Shown here piece by piece: positions 53,330-61,904 of a stretch of DNA of 64,000 nt (position 1 is its first letter; every line of letters begins with the position of its first letter). The notes under the pieces were generated by a model. It did not search any database. It worked only from the letters and a program-made list of their open reading frames with translations, and was not told the origin of the DNA. This stretch comes from Marinobacter daqiaonensis (GTDB lineage Bacteria; Pseudomonadota; Gammaproteobacteria; Pseudomonadales; Oleiphilaceae), in contig NZ_FOYW01000003.1 in the NCBI RefSeq assembly GCF_900115285.1, forward strand, positions 186,001-250,000. The letters run 5' to 3'. The translations under genes were made by a program, and so were the position numbers.

Positions 53330-54490
53330 TCAATCGTCCTGCGTCGTGTTGATGGCGATCACCACCATCATGCCCGGGCTCAGGAGGGTGAGGTCGCCTT
53401 CATCAATGCTGATGCGAACCGGAATCCGCTGGGTAATCTTGGTGAAGTTGCCCGAAGGGTTGCTGCTGGGGATAAGCGCAAACTGGCTGGTGGCTGCTCG
53501 CCCGATCACCATCACCCTCCCTTTGAAGGTCCGGTCCGGATAGGCGTCGACGCCTATTGCCACCGGCTGCCCGGGCGCCAGCTTGCGTATCGCTGTTTCC
53601 TTCACTTTGGCTTCGACCCACAGGTTGGCCGGATCATGCATCATCAGGATGGGCTGCCCGGCGGCGAGGTACTCCCCTGGCTCGACGAAGGTTCGAGTCA
53701 CTATTCCGGAGGAGGGGCTCCGAATGGTCATGTCCTCCAGAACGGCCTGCTGTTGCTTCAGTTCGGTCCGTGCCTCCCGTAAGTTCTGGCGGGTAATGCT
53801 CATCCTCGCCCGCAACAGGTCCGGTGTAGGCAGCGTCATGGGAGCCCCGGAGAGCAGCCCTTGGTAGGCATTGGCCAGTTCAGTCCGGCGCAGGTCAATT
53901 TGTTGGCGCGCCTGCTCTTCCCTCGCGCGGGCGGATAGCAGATTGTAGTAGTCCCGGTCCCTTTGCTGGGCCGACAGGGTGCCGCTCCTGAACAGGCGTT
54001 CGGAGCGCTGCCAGCTCTGTTCGGCGTCCTCCCGTTCCGCCTCCGCCACCTTGAGGGCAGCCTGGTCGGTTTCGAGTTGGCGGCGGGCATTGGCAATCCC
54101 CCCCGTCAGCTGTTTTTCGGCCAACTGGATCTGGCGTCCCTCGAATTCCAGCTGGGCCTCACTCCGTGCGACCCGGGCGTGGTGGCTGGCCAGTTCCAAT
54201 GCCTCCGGTCGGCTGTAAAGCAGGGCGATCGGTTGCCCTGGTGTCAGCTCGTCGCCTTCCCTGATTTCAAGTGTCTGTACCTGCCCCGGCAGCCGGCTGG
54301 ATACTGTAACAAGGTCGGTGGTGATGGTGGCATTGTCTTCCACCACGTGGGTCTGGCGGTACCAGAACCATTGGCCGAGCCAGACCGCCCCCGCAATCAA
54401 CAGTGCCAGGATCACCAGGACGCGGGTCGCCTGGCCTGCCCGGAGCGGCATTCGCTGGCGCGGCTTGTGGGCAGCGCTTTTATCAGTCAT
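53330..54490 (-). CDS. HlyD/EmrA-type membrane fusion protein
   Basis: Periplasmic adaptor of 386 aa: one membrane helix (about 22-43), a lipoyl-like half (VSSRLPGQVQTLEIREGDEL), a long coiled-coil hairpin rich in Glu, Arg, Ala and Gln (about 100-220), the second lipoyl half (TIRSPSSGIVTRTFVEPGEYL) and a beta-barrel domain (LWVEAKVKETAIRKLAPGQPV). It joins the MFS pump to an outer-membrane channel encoded elsewhere. Separated from the pump gene by only five bases. Confidence 0.92.
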   Translation of the reverse strand: MTDKSAAHKPRQRMPLRAGQATRVLVILALLIAGAVWLGQWFWYRQTHVVEDNATITTDLVTVSSRLPGQVQTLEIREGDELTPGQPIALLYSRPEALELASHHARVARSEAQLEFEGRQIQLAEKQLTGGIANARRQLETDQAALKVAEAEREDAEQSWQRSERLFRSGTLSAQQRDRDYYNLLSARAREEQARQQIDLRRTELANAYQGLLSGAPMTLPTPDLLRARMSITRQNLREARTELKQQQAVLEDMTIRSPSSGIVTRTFVEPGEYLAAGQPILMMHDPANLWVEAKVKETAIRKLAPGQPVAIGVDAYPDRTFKGRVMVIGRAATSQFALIPSSNPSGNFTKITQRIPVRISIDEGDLTLLSPGMMVVIAINTTQDD

Positions 54491-54495
54491 CGGTG

Positions 54496-56067
54496 TTATC
54501 CAGGGTCAGGTTGATGGGTAGAGTTCGGTCTGGCCCGCCGGCTCAACAGCCAGGAGGGCAGGATCACGAAGGTCAGGGCCAGCAGTATGACCCAGAATCC
54601 ATCCTGGTAGGCCCGGATGGAAGCCCAGAACATTTCTGTCTCACTCAGCTTCTGAAGCGCTGCACCCTGTTGCCAGGCGGTGGGGACGCCCACCTGATCC
54701 AGTGCCCCCCGCCACTGCTCGAGACCTGCGATGGCTGCGTCATTGCCAGGGTGGATCCCTTCGCTGAGGTGGTCGCCATGCCAGCTGATCCGGCGGTCTA
54801 TCAGCAGAACAAGCGCTGCGGTACCGAATGCGCCGCCCATTTGTAACACAAAATTGATGACCCCCGAGCCGTAGCCCATCAGGGGTGCGGGCAGCGAACC
54901 GATGGCCCGGGAGAACGTGGGCGGTGGAAACGAGGCCATTCCGGCACTCATCAGCGTCAGCGCGAGGGCAAGATAAAAGAAGGAGGTATAGGCGTCCGCC
55001 TGGGCAAACAGGAAGACGGCAAAAATGGCAAAGCCCAGTCCTGGAAGGGTCATGTAATGGGGTGGGTAGCGATCACTCATCTTGCCGATAACCGGAACCA
55101 GCACGGCGAGGATGAGAGTGGAAGGCAGGAACAGCATGCCTGCCGTCACTGGTCTGTAGTGGAGGATGGACTGGGAAAACAGTGGCAGCAGGTACATTAT
55201 CGCGTAGAAGGAACCGCCAAACAGGAAAATGGACAGGCAACCCAGGAGAAACGCCCGGTGCCGGAATATGCTCAGGTCCAGCAGCGGCCGGTTGACATGG
55301 TTTTCCCACCAGATGAAGCCCGCCCCGAGAGCGAGGGAAAGTGCAATCAGGCCATGAACTCCGCCGCTGTCCCATCCCCAGCGCTGGCCATTGGAAACCG
55401 CTGTCAGCAGAGCGAAGATACAGGCGAAGAGGCTGGTTGCGCCTATCCAGTCGAACCGCGGTCGGGGACCGCTGTCTACCCGGTCAGGAAGGAAGAGGTA
55501 GCCCATGGCCATGGCGATCAGGCAGGCAGGAGGCGTAATGAAGAACACATAACGCCAGGTAAAGGTTTCAACCAGCCAGCCCCCGACGACGGTGGCGAGG
55601 GTCAGGGGGAGACCAAGGCTCATGCCATAGATTGCGGTGGCCATCCCCCGCTCATTGGCGGGAAAAACGGAAAACATGGCTTCCATAGCCAGGGGCCGGA
55701 TCAGGCCGGTCATGGCCCCCTGCACAACCCTCGCCGTAACAATGGCGGCCATGCTGGTGGCAAAGCCGCCAACGAAGGAGGCGACGATGAAGGTGACCAG
55801 CAACCCGATAAAAGTGAACCGCTGGCCGAATGCCTCCACCAACCAGGGTGAGATCAGCAGGGCCACGGTGGTAGCCGCCAGGAAGCCGGTGGAAATCCAC
55901 TGCACCTCCACGTCACTGAGGCCGAGGGAGCCCTTGATATAGGGTGTGGCCACATTGACGATGGTAATGGACATGCCCAGCGCCACCAGGCCGGTCAGCA
56001 TGGTAAGGGTCACGAGCCATTTGTATTTTGGCCCATAGCGCTCAAACATCAGCTCCACTTGCGACAT
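54496..56067 (-). CDS. EmrB/QacA-type MFS efflux transporter (14 TM)
   Basis: A 523-aa DHA2-family drug:H+ antiporter with about 14 hydrophobic helices. Conserved features: IVNVATPYIKGSLGLSDVEVQWISTGFLAATTV near the first helices (here NVATPYIKGSLG and QWISTGF mark the family) and the motif C-like GLPLTLATVVGGWLVE. With the adjacent fusion protein it forms an EmrAB-type pump for hydrophobic compounds. Probably controlled by the divergent LysR-type gene. Confidence 0.93.
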   Translation of the reverse strand: MSQVELMFERYGPKYKWLVTLTMLTGLVALGMSITIVNVATPYIKGSLGLSDVEVQWISTGFLAATTVALLISPWLVEAFGQRFTFIGLLVTFIVASFVGGFATSMAAIVTARVVQGAMTGLIRPLAMEAMFSVFPANERGMATAIYGMSLGLPLTLATVVGGWLVETFTWRYVFFITPPACLIAMAMGYLFLPDRVDSGPRPRFDWIGATSLFACIFALLTAVSNGQRWGWDSGGVHGLIALSLALGAGFIWWENHVNRPLLDLSIFRHRAFLLGCLSIFLFGGSFYAIMYLLPLFSQSILHYRPVTAGMLFLPSTLILAVLVPVIGKMSDRYPPHYMTLPGLGFAIFAVFLFAQADAYTSFFYLALALTLMSAGMASFPPPTFSRAIGSLPAPLMGYGSGVINFVLQMGGAFGTAALVLLIDRRISWHGDHLSEGIHPGNDAAIAGLEQWRGALDQVGVPTAWQQGAALQKLSETEMFWASIRAYQDGFWVILLALTFVILPSWLLSRRARPNSTHQPDPG

Positions 56068-56206
56068 GGCATTTCCGGTTTTTTATCGTGTGGCGTTGGT
56101 GGAGTGGCGACTGCCCACGGGACAGCCTAATATGGGCCGACCGCAACGCCTTCGTCGGTTCCGACGATTTAGCAAGCTGACTAATTATGGTCCGGAAAGG
56201 GAAGAG

Positions 56207-57145
56207 GTGGTATTGAAAAATCAGGAACTGACACTGCTGTATATTTTCGACGCCATCATGACAGAGGGTTCCATCACCCGGGCGGCTGAGCGCCTGTCGA
56301 TGACACAGCCCGCGGTGTCCAACGCGGTGTCACGCATGCGTCATGCCTGGAGCGATCCGGTCTTCGTGAAGAAGGGGCGCCGTATTGAACCGACTTCTTT
56401 TGCTCTGAGTCTCTGGGATCAGGTACGCGGCCCGATGCATGAACTGTCCCGGGCCACCAGCACTTCCGCCTTTGACCCGGCGACATCGCGGCGAAAATTC
56501 CGTATCGCCCTGTCCGACCTGATTCTTGATCTTCTGTGGCCCCCGCTGGTCAGCAAACTTGAGAGGGATGCTCCAGGTGTGGACCTGCATGCGGTTCCCT
56601 ACACGGTGGAGGGTGCGCATCTGCAGTTAAGGGAGGCACATGTGGATCTGGCGATAGGGATGCTGTCCGAGCACGATCATAGTCTTCGCAGCACCTGGCT
56701 GCTGGATAGTGGCTACGTCCTCGCCATGCGCGAGGATCATCCCCTGGCTGGCCGTCCGGTAACCCTCGAACAGTTTCTGGACGCCCGGCACCTGCTGATT
56801 TCGCTGTCCGGCGACAGCCACGGTCCAGTGGATGCGGCTCTGGACGGGATGGGGCTGAGTCGCCGGGTTGCCGTAACCGTCAACCACTTCCCCGCGATAC
56901 CCGCCTTGCTTAAGGGTTCGGACATGATTACCGCCGTGCCCGACGGCATGGTCCAGGAGGCCAGGTTCCGGGAAGGGCTGGCATTGACGCGGTTGCCCTT
57001 CCACGTCGACCCCATCAGCGTATACCTGATCTGGCATGCCCGCCATGACCGTGATCCGGGCCTGATCTGGATGCGATCCCTGGTGGGATTCCTGATCCGC
57101 GAGCGATGGCAGGATCTGATCGCTGAAATGGGTGACCCCCTTTAA
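56207..57145 (+). CDS. LysR-type transcriptional regulator
   Basis: A 312-aa LysR regulator. N-terminal winged helix: YIFDAIMTEGSITRAAERLS, then MTQPAVSNAVSRMRHAW; C-terminal substrate-binding domain follows. It belongs to the LeuO/NodD-like branch by its LKNQELTLLYIFDAI start. It is divergent from the efflux pair with about 139 bases between, a layout in which such regulators usually control their neighbour. The start is GTG 56207 or TTG 56213, both with AAGGGAAGAG upstream. Confidence 0.9.
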   Translation: MVLKNQELTLLYIFDAIMTEGSITRAAERLSMTQPAVSNAVSRMRHAWSDPVFVKKGRRIEPTSFALSLWDQVRGPMHELSRATSTSAFDPATSRRKFRIALSDLILDLLWPPLVSKLERDAPGVDLHAVPYTVEGAHLQLREAHVDLAIGMLSEHDHSLRSTWLLDSGYVLAMREDHPLAGRPVTLEQFLDARHLLISLSGDSHGPVDAALDGMGLSRRVAVTVNHFPAIPALLKGSDMITAVPDGMVQEARFREGLALTRLPFHVDPISVYLIWHARHDRDPGLIWMRSLVGFLIRERWQDLIAEMGDPL

Positions 57146-57310
57146 CAGCCTTATGGCAAGCTGGATTCATCACCTCAGATGATGTCAGGAATACGGTTTG
57201 ACAATTTTTCCCTGTCCATCAACTCCCGAATAATAGCCCTATCGAGATCGCCAGCCACGAAGGGCGGGTGATCCCAGAGGTTCCATTTTACGGACATTCG
57301 GGAGTTTACT

Positions 57311-57589
57311 ATGTTTAGAATCAATGCAGACCTGAAGAAAGTCGTCGCCGGCTTCGCTATCGCAACCGTTGGCCTGGCGGCTGCGGCCAATGCCGGCGCC
57401 CAGCAGTACATTGCCGAGGAAATGCTGGACCAGCAGCGCAACAGGATGGAGCAGCAGGCGGCAAAGTCAGAGAATGAAAAGAAAGAGGACAAGGCCGAGA
57501 GGAAAGAGGGCGACAGGAAGAAGGACCAGTCCAGGCAGGTCCGCACCAGCCCGGCCTATTTCGGCATTGAGGCTGATACCATCATCTGA
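57311..57589 (+). CDS. Small secreted, highly charged protein of unknown function
   Basis: A 92-aa product with a signal peptide (KKVVAGFAIATVGLAAAANAG, cleavage near ANAGA) followed by about 45 residues dominated by Lys, Glu, Asp, Arg and Gln (for example ENEKKEDKAERKEGDRKK), then an uncharged end (SPAYFGIEADTII). The mature part is probably helical or disordered. A TTCGGGAG site precedes the ATG, and a strong terminator follows 21 bases after the stop, so it is a real monocistronic unit. I recognise no family. Confidence 0.75.
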   Translation: MFRINADLKKVVAGFAIATVGLAAAANAGAQQYIAEEMLDQQRNRMEQQAAKSENEKKEDKAERKEGDRKKDQSRQVRTSPAYFGIEADTII

Positions 57590-57610
57590 TGGCAGGCGGC
57601 AGCGCAAAGA

Positions 57611-57655
57611 AAAACCGGACCGACCGCTGATTCAGCGAGCCGCTCCGGTTTTTTT
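57611..57655. terminator. Strong, probably bidirectional terminator
   Basis: Outer arms AAACCGGA/TCCGGTTT (within 57611-57619 and 57644-57652) with an inner CGCTGA/TCAGCG stem (57625-57630 with 57632-57637). Eight or more T's follow on the plus strand and A's precede on the left, so it can serve the small secreted gene and the converging aminotransferase. Confidence 0.85.
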
Positions 57656-57680
57656 TATTGCTTGCCGGTCTCCGAAAAGC

Positions 57681-58976
57681 TCAGAGCCCTTTCAGCCAGG
57701 CTTCCAGCCGGTCCATGGCGGTGACCAGTTTCGGACTGGCCTGGTGGACAAACTCGTCTCCCAGCTCCGCGTCGGCGAAAGCCCCTGAGGCCAGTTGAAG
57801 CGCTGCGCTGCCATCGAAATCCACAAACGCCAGGCGGGCACTCATCTGGTCGGGCACGAAACCGAAATCGCTTCCTGGCAGGATGGCGATGCCGGTGTCT
57901 TCCAGCAGGGCCGTGCAAAAGGCCGCGCTGGTCTTGATGTCATGCCTCGCCAGGTCGTCCCGGTAGCCGGAGAAATCCGGAAACAGGTAGAAGGCGCCCT
58001 CGGGCTTGCGGACGTCCACATTCATGTCCGTCAGCCGGCGATGGGTATACTCACCGATCACCTTCAATACCCGCCGCGAATGGTGCAGGTACTCATCAAT
58101 ATCCTCCCCCCCGGTAAAGGCGGCGATGCCGGCGTGCTGGATGGGCGCGCTGGTGGAGGTGAAGGTCTCGCTGGCGATAATGGCCATGGCGTCCTGCAGC
58201 GGGCGCAGCTCGGGGGGGAAGATAAAACAGCCCAGGCGCCAGCCGCCCGCCCCCAGCCACTTGCTCATGCCGGTACTGATGATGGTTCCTTCCGGATAAT
58301 ACCGGGCGATGGACTTATGCCTGCCATCAAACTGGACTTCTCCGTAGATCTCGTCCGACAGCAGGATAATCCGGTACTTGCGGGCGACATTGGCGATGGC
58401 CAGCAGCTGATCCTCGGAATAGGTACAGCCCGTGGGGTTGGACGGGTAGTTGAGGATCAGAATGCGGGGACGGCCCGGGTCGTCCCGGCAAATAATGTCC
58501 AGTTCATCGGCGGTCAGCTGCCAGTTGTTCTCCGCGTGGGTCGGCAGCCAGTAAACCGAGCGGCCGATGATCCGTGCCTGGGGAGCGTATGACACCCAGC
58601 TGGGCCGTGGGATAAGCAGGTCCCCATAATAGGCCAGCTGGAGAATGAACAGCAGTTCCTTGGAGCCGGGGCCGATAAGAACGTCTTCCCAGCTGCAGCG
58701 CATGCGCTCGGACCGGTTGATGTAGCCCGCAATCGCTTCCCTCAGACCCTTGAGCCCCTTGACCGGCAGGTAGTCCTTTTCGTGGGAATGGTCCCGGAGT
58801 GCCTGCACCACCCGCTCGGGCACCGGAAATGGCGACTGCCCCAGGCCCAGCTTGATGATATCGCGTCCCTCCGCCCGCAGCTGGTTGCTCAGCTCATTGA
58901 TACGGAGAGTTGCTGAGGGCTGAATGCCCCGAACGTTCAGGTTGATCGCATAACGGTGGTCGTTCTGGATATCCAT
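57681..58976 (-). CDS. PLP-dependent class I/II aminotransferase
   Basis: A 431-aa fold-type I aminotransferase. LGLGQSPFPVPERVVQAL is the N-terminal substrate region, LNYPSNPTGCTY the PLP-ring Asn segment, LLSDEIYGEVQF the PLP-N1 Asp, and STGMSKWLGAGGWRLG the Schiff-base Lys with phosphate-binding Arg. Conserved substrate Arg is likely in the late ARLAFVDFDG segment. It resembles aspartate/aromatic-type enzymes but the amino acid is not shown. It lies 107 bases after the acetolactate synthase gene on the same strand. Confidence 0.9.
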   Translation of the reverse strand: MDIQNDHRYAINLNVRGIQPSATLRINELSNQLRAEGRDIIKLGLGQSPFPVPERVVQALRDHSHEKDYLPVKGLKGLREAIAGYINRSERMRCSWEDVLIGPGSKELLFILQLAYYGDLLIPRPSWVSYAPQARIIGRSVYWLPTHAENNWQLTADELDIICRDDPGRPRILILNYPSNPTGCTYSEDQLLAIANVARKYRIILLSDEIYGEVQFDGRHKSIARYYPEGTIISTGMSKWLGAGGWRLGCFIFPPELRPLQDAMAIIASETFTSTSAPIQHAGIAAFTGGEDIDEYLHHSRRVLKVIGEYTHRRLTDMNVDVRKPEGAFYLFPDFSGYRDDLARHDIKTSAAFCTALLEDTGIAILPGSDFGFVPDQMSARLAFVDFDGSAALQLASGAFADAELGDEFVHQASPKLVTAMDRLEAWLKGL

Positions 58977-59083
58977 GATCCTGTCTTTTCGCGTGAGGGG
59001 TGGCTTTCAGGCGCAGTATAGGCAAGTCAGCCCCTGGAGCGGGATAAAAGCCGGTAGGGGATTGCCGAAAGTCCGGGCATTTC

Positions 59084-60772
59084 CTAACAGTTGGCCTTCA
59101 GGTCCCGGGTCAGCTCCGACAGCTCCCGGTTGAAGACCCGGTCATTCTCGCTGTAGTCCACCGGCACGTTCACCAGGTGCACGCCTCCCTCTTTCATGGC
59201 TTTCTTCAGGGTTGGCTGAAGCTCCGCGGCTTCGGGTATGTGGTGGCCCGTGGCGCCATAAGCCTGGGCGTAGGTCACGAAGTCCGGATTGCCGTAGTCG
59301 AGACCGAAACTGGGGAACCCCTCCTGAGCCTGTTTCCACTTGATCATGCCATAGGCATTGTCGTTGATGATCAGGATCACCAGATTCAGCTTCAGGCGGA
59401 CAGCGGTTTCCAGTTCCTGGCTGTTCATCATGAAACCGCCATCGCCACAGATCGCCATGACATTCAGGTGGGGGTACAGCATGGCAGCCATCATCGCGCT
59501 GGGCAGGCCGGCGCCCATGGATGCCAGGGCGTTGTCCAGGAGTACGGTGTTGTTGTCGTAGGCCTTGTAGTTGCGGGCGAACCACAGCTTGTACATGCCG
59601 TTGTCCAGGGCGATGATGCCGTCGTCCGGCATGATCCGGCGCACATCCCGGACAATGCGCTGGGGTATGACCGGGAAGCGGCTGTCCTCGCAGCTGTCCT
59701 CCAGGTGTGCTTCAAGGGCCTCCTTTACCCGCAGGAACTCGGCGAAGTCGTGATCGGTGCAATGGCCACAGTGATTGGCCAGCCATTCGATACTGTTGGC
59801 GATATCGCCCACCACCTCATGCTGGGGGAAATAGACCGGGTCCACGTCGGCGCCACTGAAATTGACATGAATCACCTGCTTGCCCCCCGGTTCCATGAAG
59901 AAGGGGGGCTTCTCCACCACGTCGTGACCCACATTGATCACCAGGTCGGCATGATCGATCGCACAATGGAGAAAGTCGCCCGCTGAAAGTGCCGCGCAGC
60001 CAAGGTAGCGGGAATGGCGCTCGTCCACCACGCCCTTGCCCATCTGGGTGGTGAAAAAGGGAATGTCGGTGGAATTCACCAGGTGGATGAGGGCCTGGGA
60101 GACGCGCTTGCGGTTGGCGCCGGCGCCGATCATGATCAGCGGGTGCTTTGCTTCCCGGATCATGTCGGCGGCCATTTCCAGACTCTTGATGCTGGCAGTG
60201 GGACGACGGGCATCTCCGGGACTGAATATATGGGTGTCCGGCGCCGACAATTCGGCGGCGATGTCCTCCGGCAGCTCAAGGTGAACCGCGCCAGGGCGCT
60301 CCTCCGCCGCCAGCCGGAAGGCTTCCCGGAGTTTCGCGGGAATGGTGTTGGCGTTGGTGATCTGCCTGGTGTACTTGGTGAGTGGGCGCATCAGGTCCAC
60401 CACATCCAGGATCTGGAACAGCCCCTGCTTGGAAGACTTGATGGGCTTCTGTCCGGAGATCATCATCATCGGCATGGCACCGAGCTGCGCGTAAGCGGCG
60501 GCGGTAACAAGATTGGTGGCCCCGGGACCCAGGGTGGACAGGCAGACGCCCACCCGGCCGGTCAGCCGGCCATAGGTGGCGGCCATGAAGCCCGCAGCCT
60601 GTTCGTGGCGATTGACAACCAGCTCGATGGACGATTCCCGCAGTGCCTCCAGCAGGTCGAGATTTTCCTCCCCGGGAACCGCAAAAATGTAGCGTACCCC
60701 CTCGTTTTCGAGGGCCTTCACAAACAGTTCCGCCCCGGTCTGGGCGCCCGCGTTTTCCATCTCTTCGCTCAT
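59084..60772 (-). CDS. Acetolactate synthase-like thiamine-diphosphate enzyme
   Basis: A 562-aa ThDP enzyme with N-terminal Pyr domain (EGVRYIFAVPGEENLDL, catalytic Glu in VVNRHEQAAGFMA), middle domain, and C-terminal PP domain with GDGGFMMNSQELETA to NDNAYG (ThDP-Mg motif). The FAD-site sequence of biosynthetic IlvB-type enzymes (RFDDR) is missing; VINVGHDVVEKPPFFM stands there. This points to a catabolic AlsS-like enzyme, or another ThDP decarboxylase. No small subunit and no acetolactate decarboxylase are adjacent. Start at 60772 (MSEEMENAG) with GAGAG upstream. Confidence 0.85.
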   Translation of the reverse strand: MSEEMENAGAQTGAELFVKALENEGVRYIFAVPGEENLDLLEALRESSIELVVNRHEQAAGFMAATYGRLTGRVGVCLSTLGPGATNLVTAAAYAQLGAMPMMMISGQKPIKSSKQGLFQILDVVDLMRPLTKYTRQITNANTIPAKLREAFRLAAEERPGAVHLELPEDIAAELSAPDTHIFSPGDARRPTASIKSLEMAADMIREAKHPLIMIGAGANRKRVSQALIHLVNSTDIPFFTTQMGKGVVDERHSRYLGCAALSAGDFLHCAIDHADLVINVGHDVVEKPPFFMEPGGKQVIHVNFSGADVDPVYFPQHEVVGDIANSIEWLANHCGHCTDHDFAEFLRVKEALEAHLEDSCEDSRFPVIPQRIVRDVRRIMPDDGIIALDNGMYKLWFARNYKAYDNNTVLLDNALASMGAGLPSAMMAAMLYPHLNVMAICGDGGFMMNSQELETAVRLKLNLVILIINDNAYGMIKWKQAQEGFPSFGLDYGNPDFVTYAQAYGATGHHIPEAAELQPTLKKAMKEGGVHLVNVPVDYSENDRVFNRELSELTRDLKANC

Positions 60773-60897
60773 ACACCGCTCTCTCATCGAGTGTGTCAGG
60801 GACGATCAAGATCAGTCTGGCCCGGAGGAACATAAATGCAAACCCGGTTCCCGCTCAGGACCCGCAGTAGTATACGTCGCCGGACCAGGAGCCGGTT

Positions 60898-61218
60898 TCA
60901 CGCCTCGGGCAGGCGGTGAGGGTCAAGCTCGATGTGTTCAACCCTGGGGCCCAGCATGATGACCCGTCCGAGATAGCGTTCCTCGCCAGTGGTGGTGAAG
61001 TCGAACAGGAACCGGCGCCACACCCGCAGCCGGCCCTGGCGGTCCCGCTTGAACCAGAGGCCTCGCAGGTAGACGGCATCGTCAAGGAGCAGCACGTCCA
61101 TGCGGCGGCAATAGTCCTTCGTAGTGGCGAGAACCTGGTCCTTGATGGCCTTGGCCCGCCACCAGTACCAGACGGCAAAACAGGCAACGAACAGCCAGGT
61201 GAGGGTTGAAAGGGTCAC
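60898..61218 (-). CDS. DUF3301 family single-pass membrane protein
   Basis: A 106-aa protein with an N-terminal helix (LSTLTWLFVACFAVWYWW) and a conserved cytoplasmic part (AKAIKDQVLATTKDYCRR, then LLLDDAVYLRGLWFKRDRQG) that I recognise as DUF3301. The function is unknown. Divergent from the small DnaJ-domain gene. Confidence 0.85.
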   Translation of the reverse strand: MTLSTLTWLFVACFAVWYWWRAKAIKDQVLATTKDYCRRMDVLLLDDAVYLRGLWFKRDRQGRLRVWRRFLFDFTTTGEERYLGRVIMLGPRVEHIELDPHRLPEA

Positions 61219-61394
61219 GATCGTGTTCCGTGTTTATTAGGGCCTGTTCAAGGCTACACAGAAACTTCCAGGAATACGAGCCAGGCCGCCGGAGCCCATT
61301 GGCGCCATCCCCGGTGGTGTTTTTGAAGGCTCTGTCATTCCACCGCAGACCGGGCAGTGTAGAATCGGGGCATACTCTACCGGAGACATTGTCC

Positions 61395-61898
61395 ATGCAC
61401 TGGATTCTCGGGCTGGGCCTGGCGGCCCTCCTGTTCATTGTCCTCAAGCGCTGGGGTGCGCTCGACCCCACCCAGAAAAAGGCAGCCACCTGGAAGCTGG
61501 CGCTCGCAGTGGCCGGGGTATTGCTGTTGCTCATGGTGCTCACCGGGCGGGTACACGTGCTGGTCGCCGCCGTTGCCGCCCTGGTCCCGTTGCTGCGCAG
61601 GTTGCCATCTCTGCTCCAGTTCATGCCCCATATTCGTCGCCTCTTCGGAAAAGAAGACACCGGCCCGGAACAGGGGCGGGAAAACCGGTCGTCAACGGCG
61701 TCTTCAGGGCAGATGAGCGAGCGCGAGGCCTGTGAGGTGCTGAACGTGAAGCCAGGATGCAGCCGGGACGAAATTGTGGCCGCCCATCGCCGGCTGATGC
61801 AGAAGTTACATCCGGACCGCGGTGGCAACGATTACCTCGCCGCCAAGGTGAATGAGGCCAAGACCGTGCTGTTGGGAAAGCGGGGAAGCCGCGGATGA
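61395..61898 (+). CDS. Small membrane-anchored DnaJ-domain protein
   Basis: A 167-aa protein with two hydrophobic segments (residues 1-17 and about 33-66) and a C-terminal J domain (about 110-165) with HPD at 139-141 (KLHPDRGG). This layout resembles mitochondrial Pam18/Tim14, and bacterial proteins of this type exist without known roles. It should recruit DnaK to the membrane. CGGAGAC precedes the ATG at 61395. Confidence 0.88.
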   Translation: MHWILGLGLAALLFIVLKRWGALDPTQKKAATWKLALAVAGVLLLLMVLTGRVHVLVAAVAALVPLLRRLPSLLQFMPHIRRLFGKEDTGPEQGRENRSSTASSGQMSEREACEVLNVKPGCSRDEIVAAHRRLMQKLHPDRGGNDYLAAKVNEAKTVLLGKRGSRG

Positions 61899-61904
61899 GC
61901 CGGT

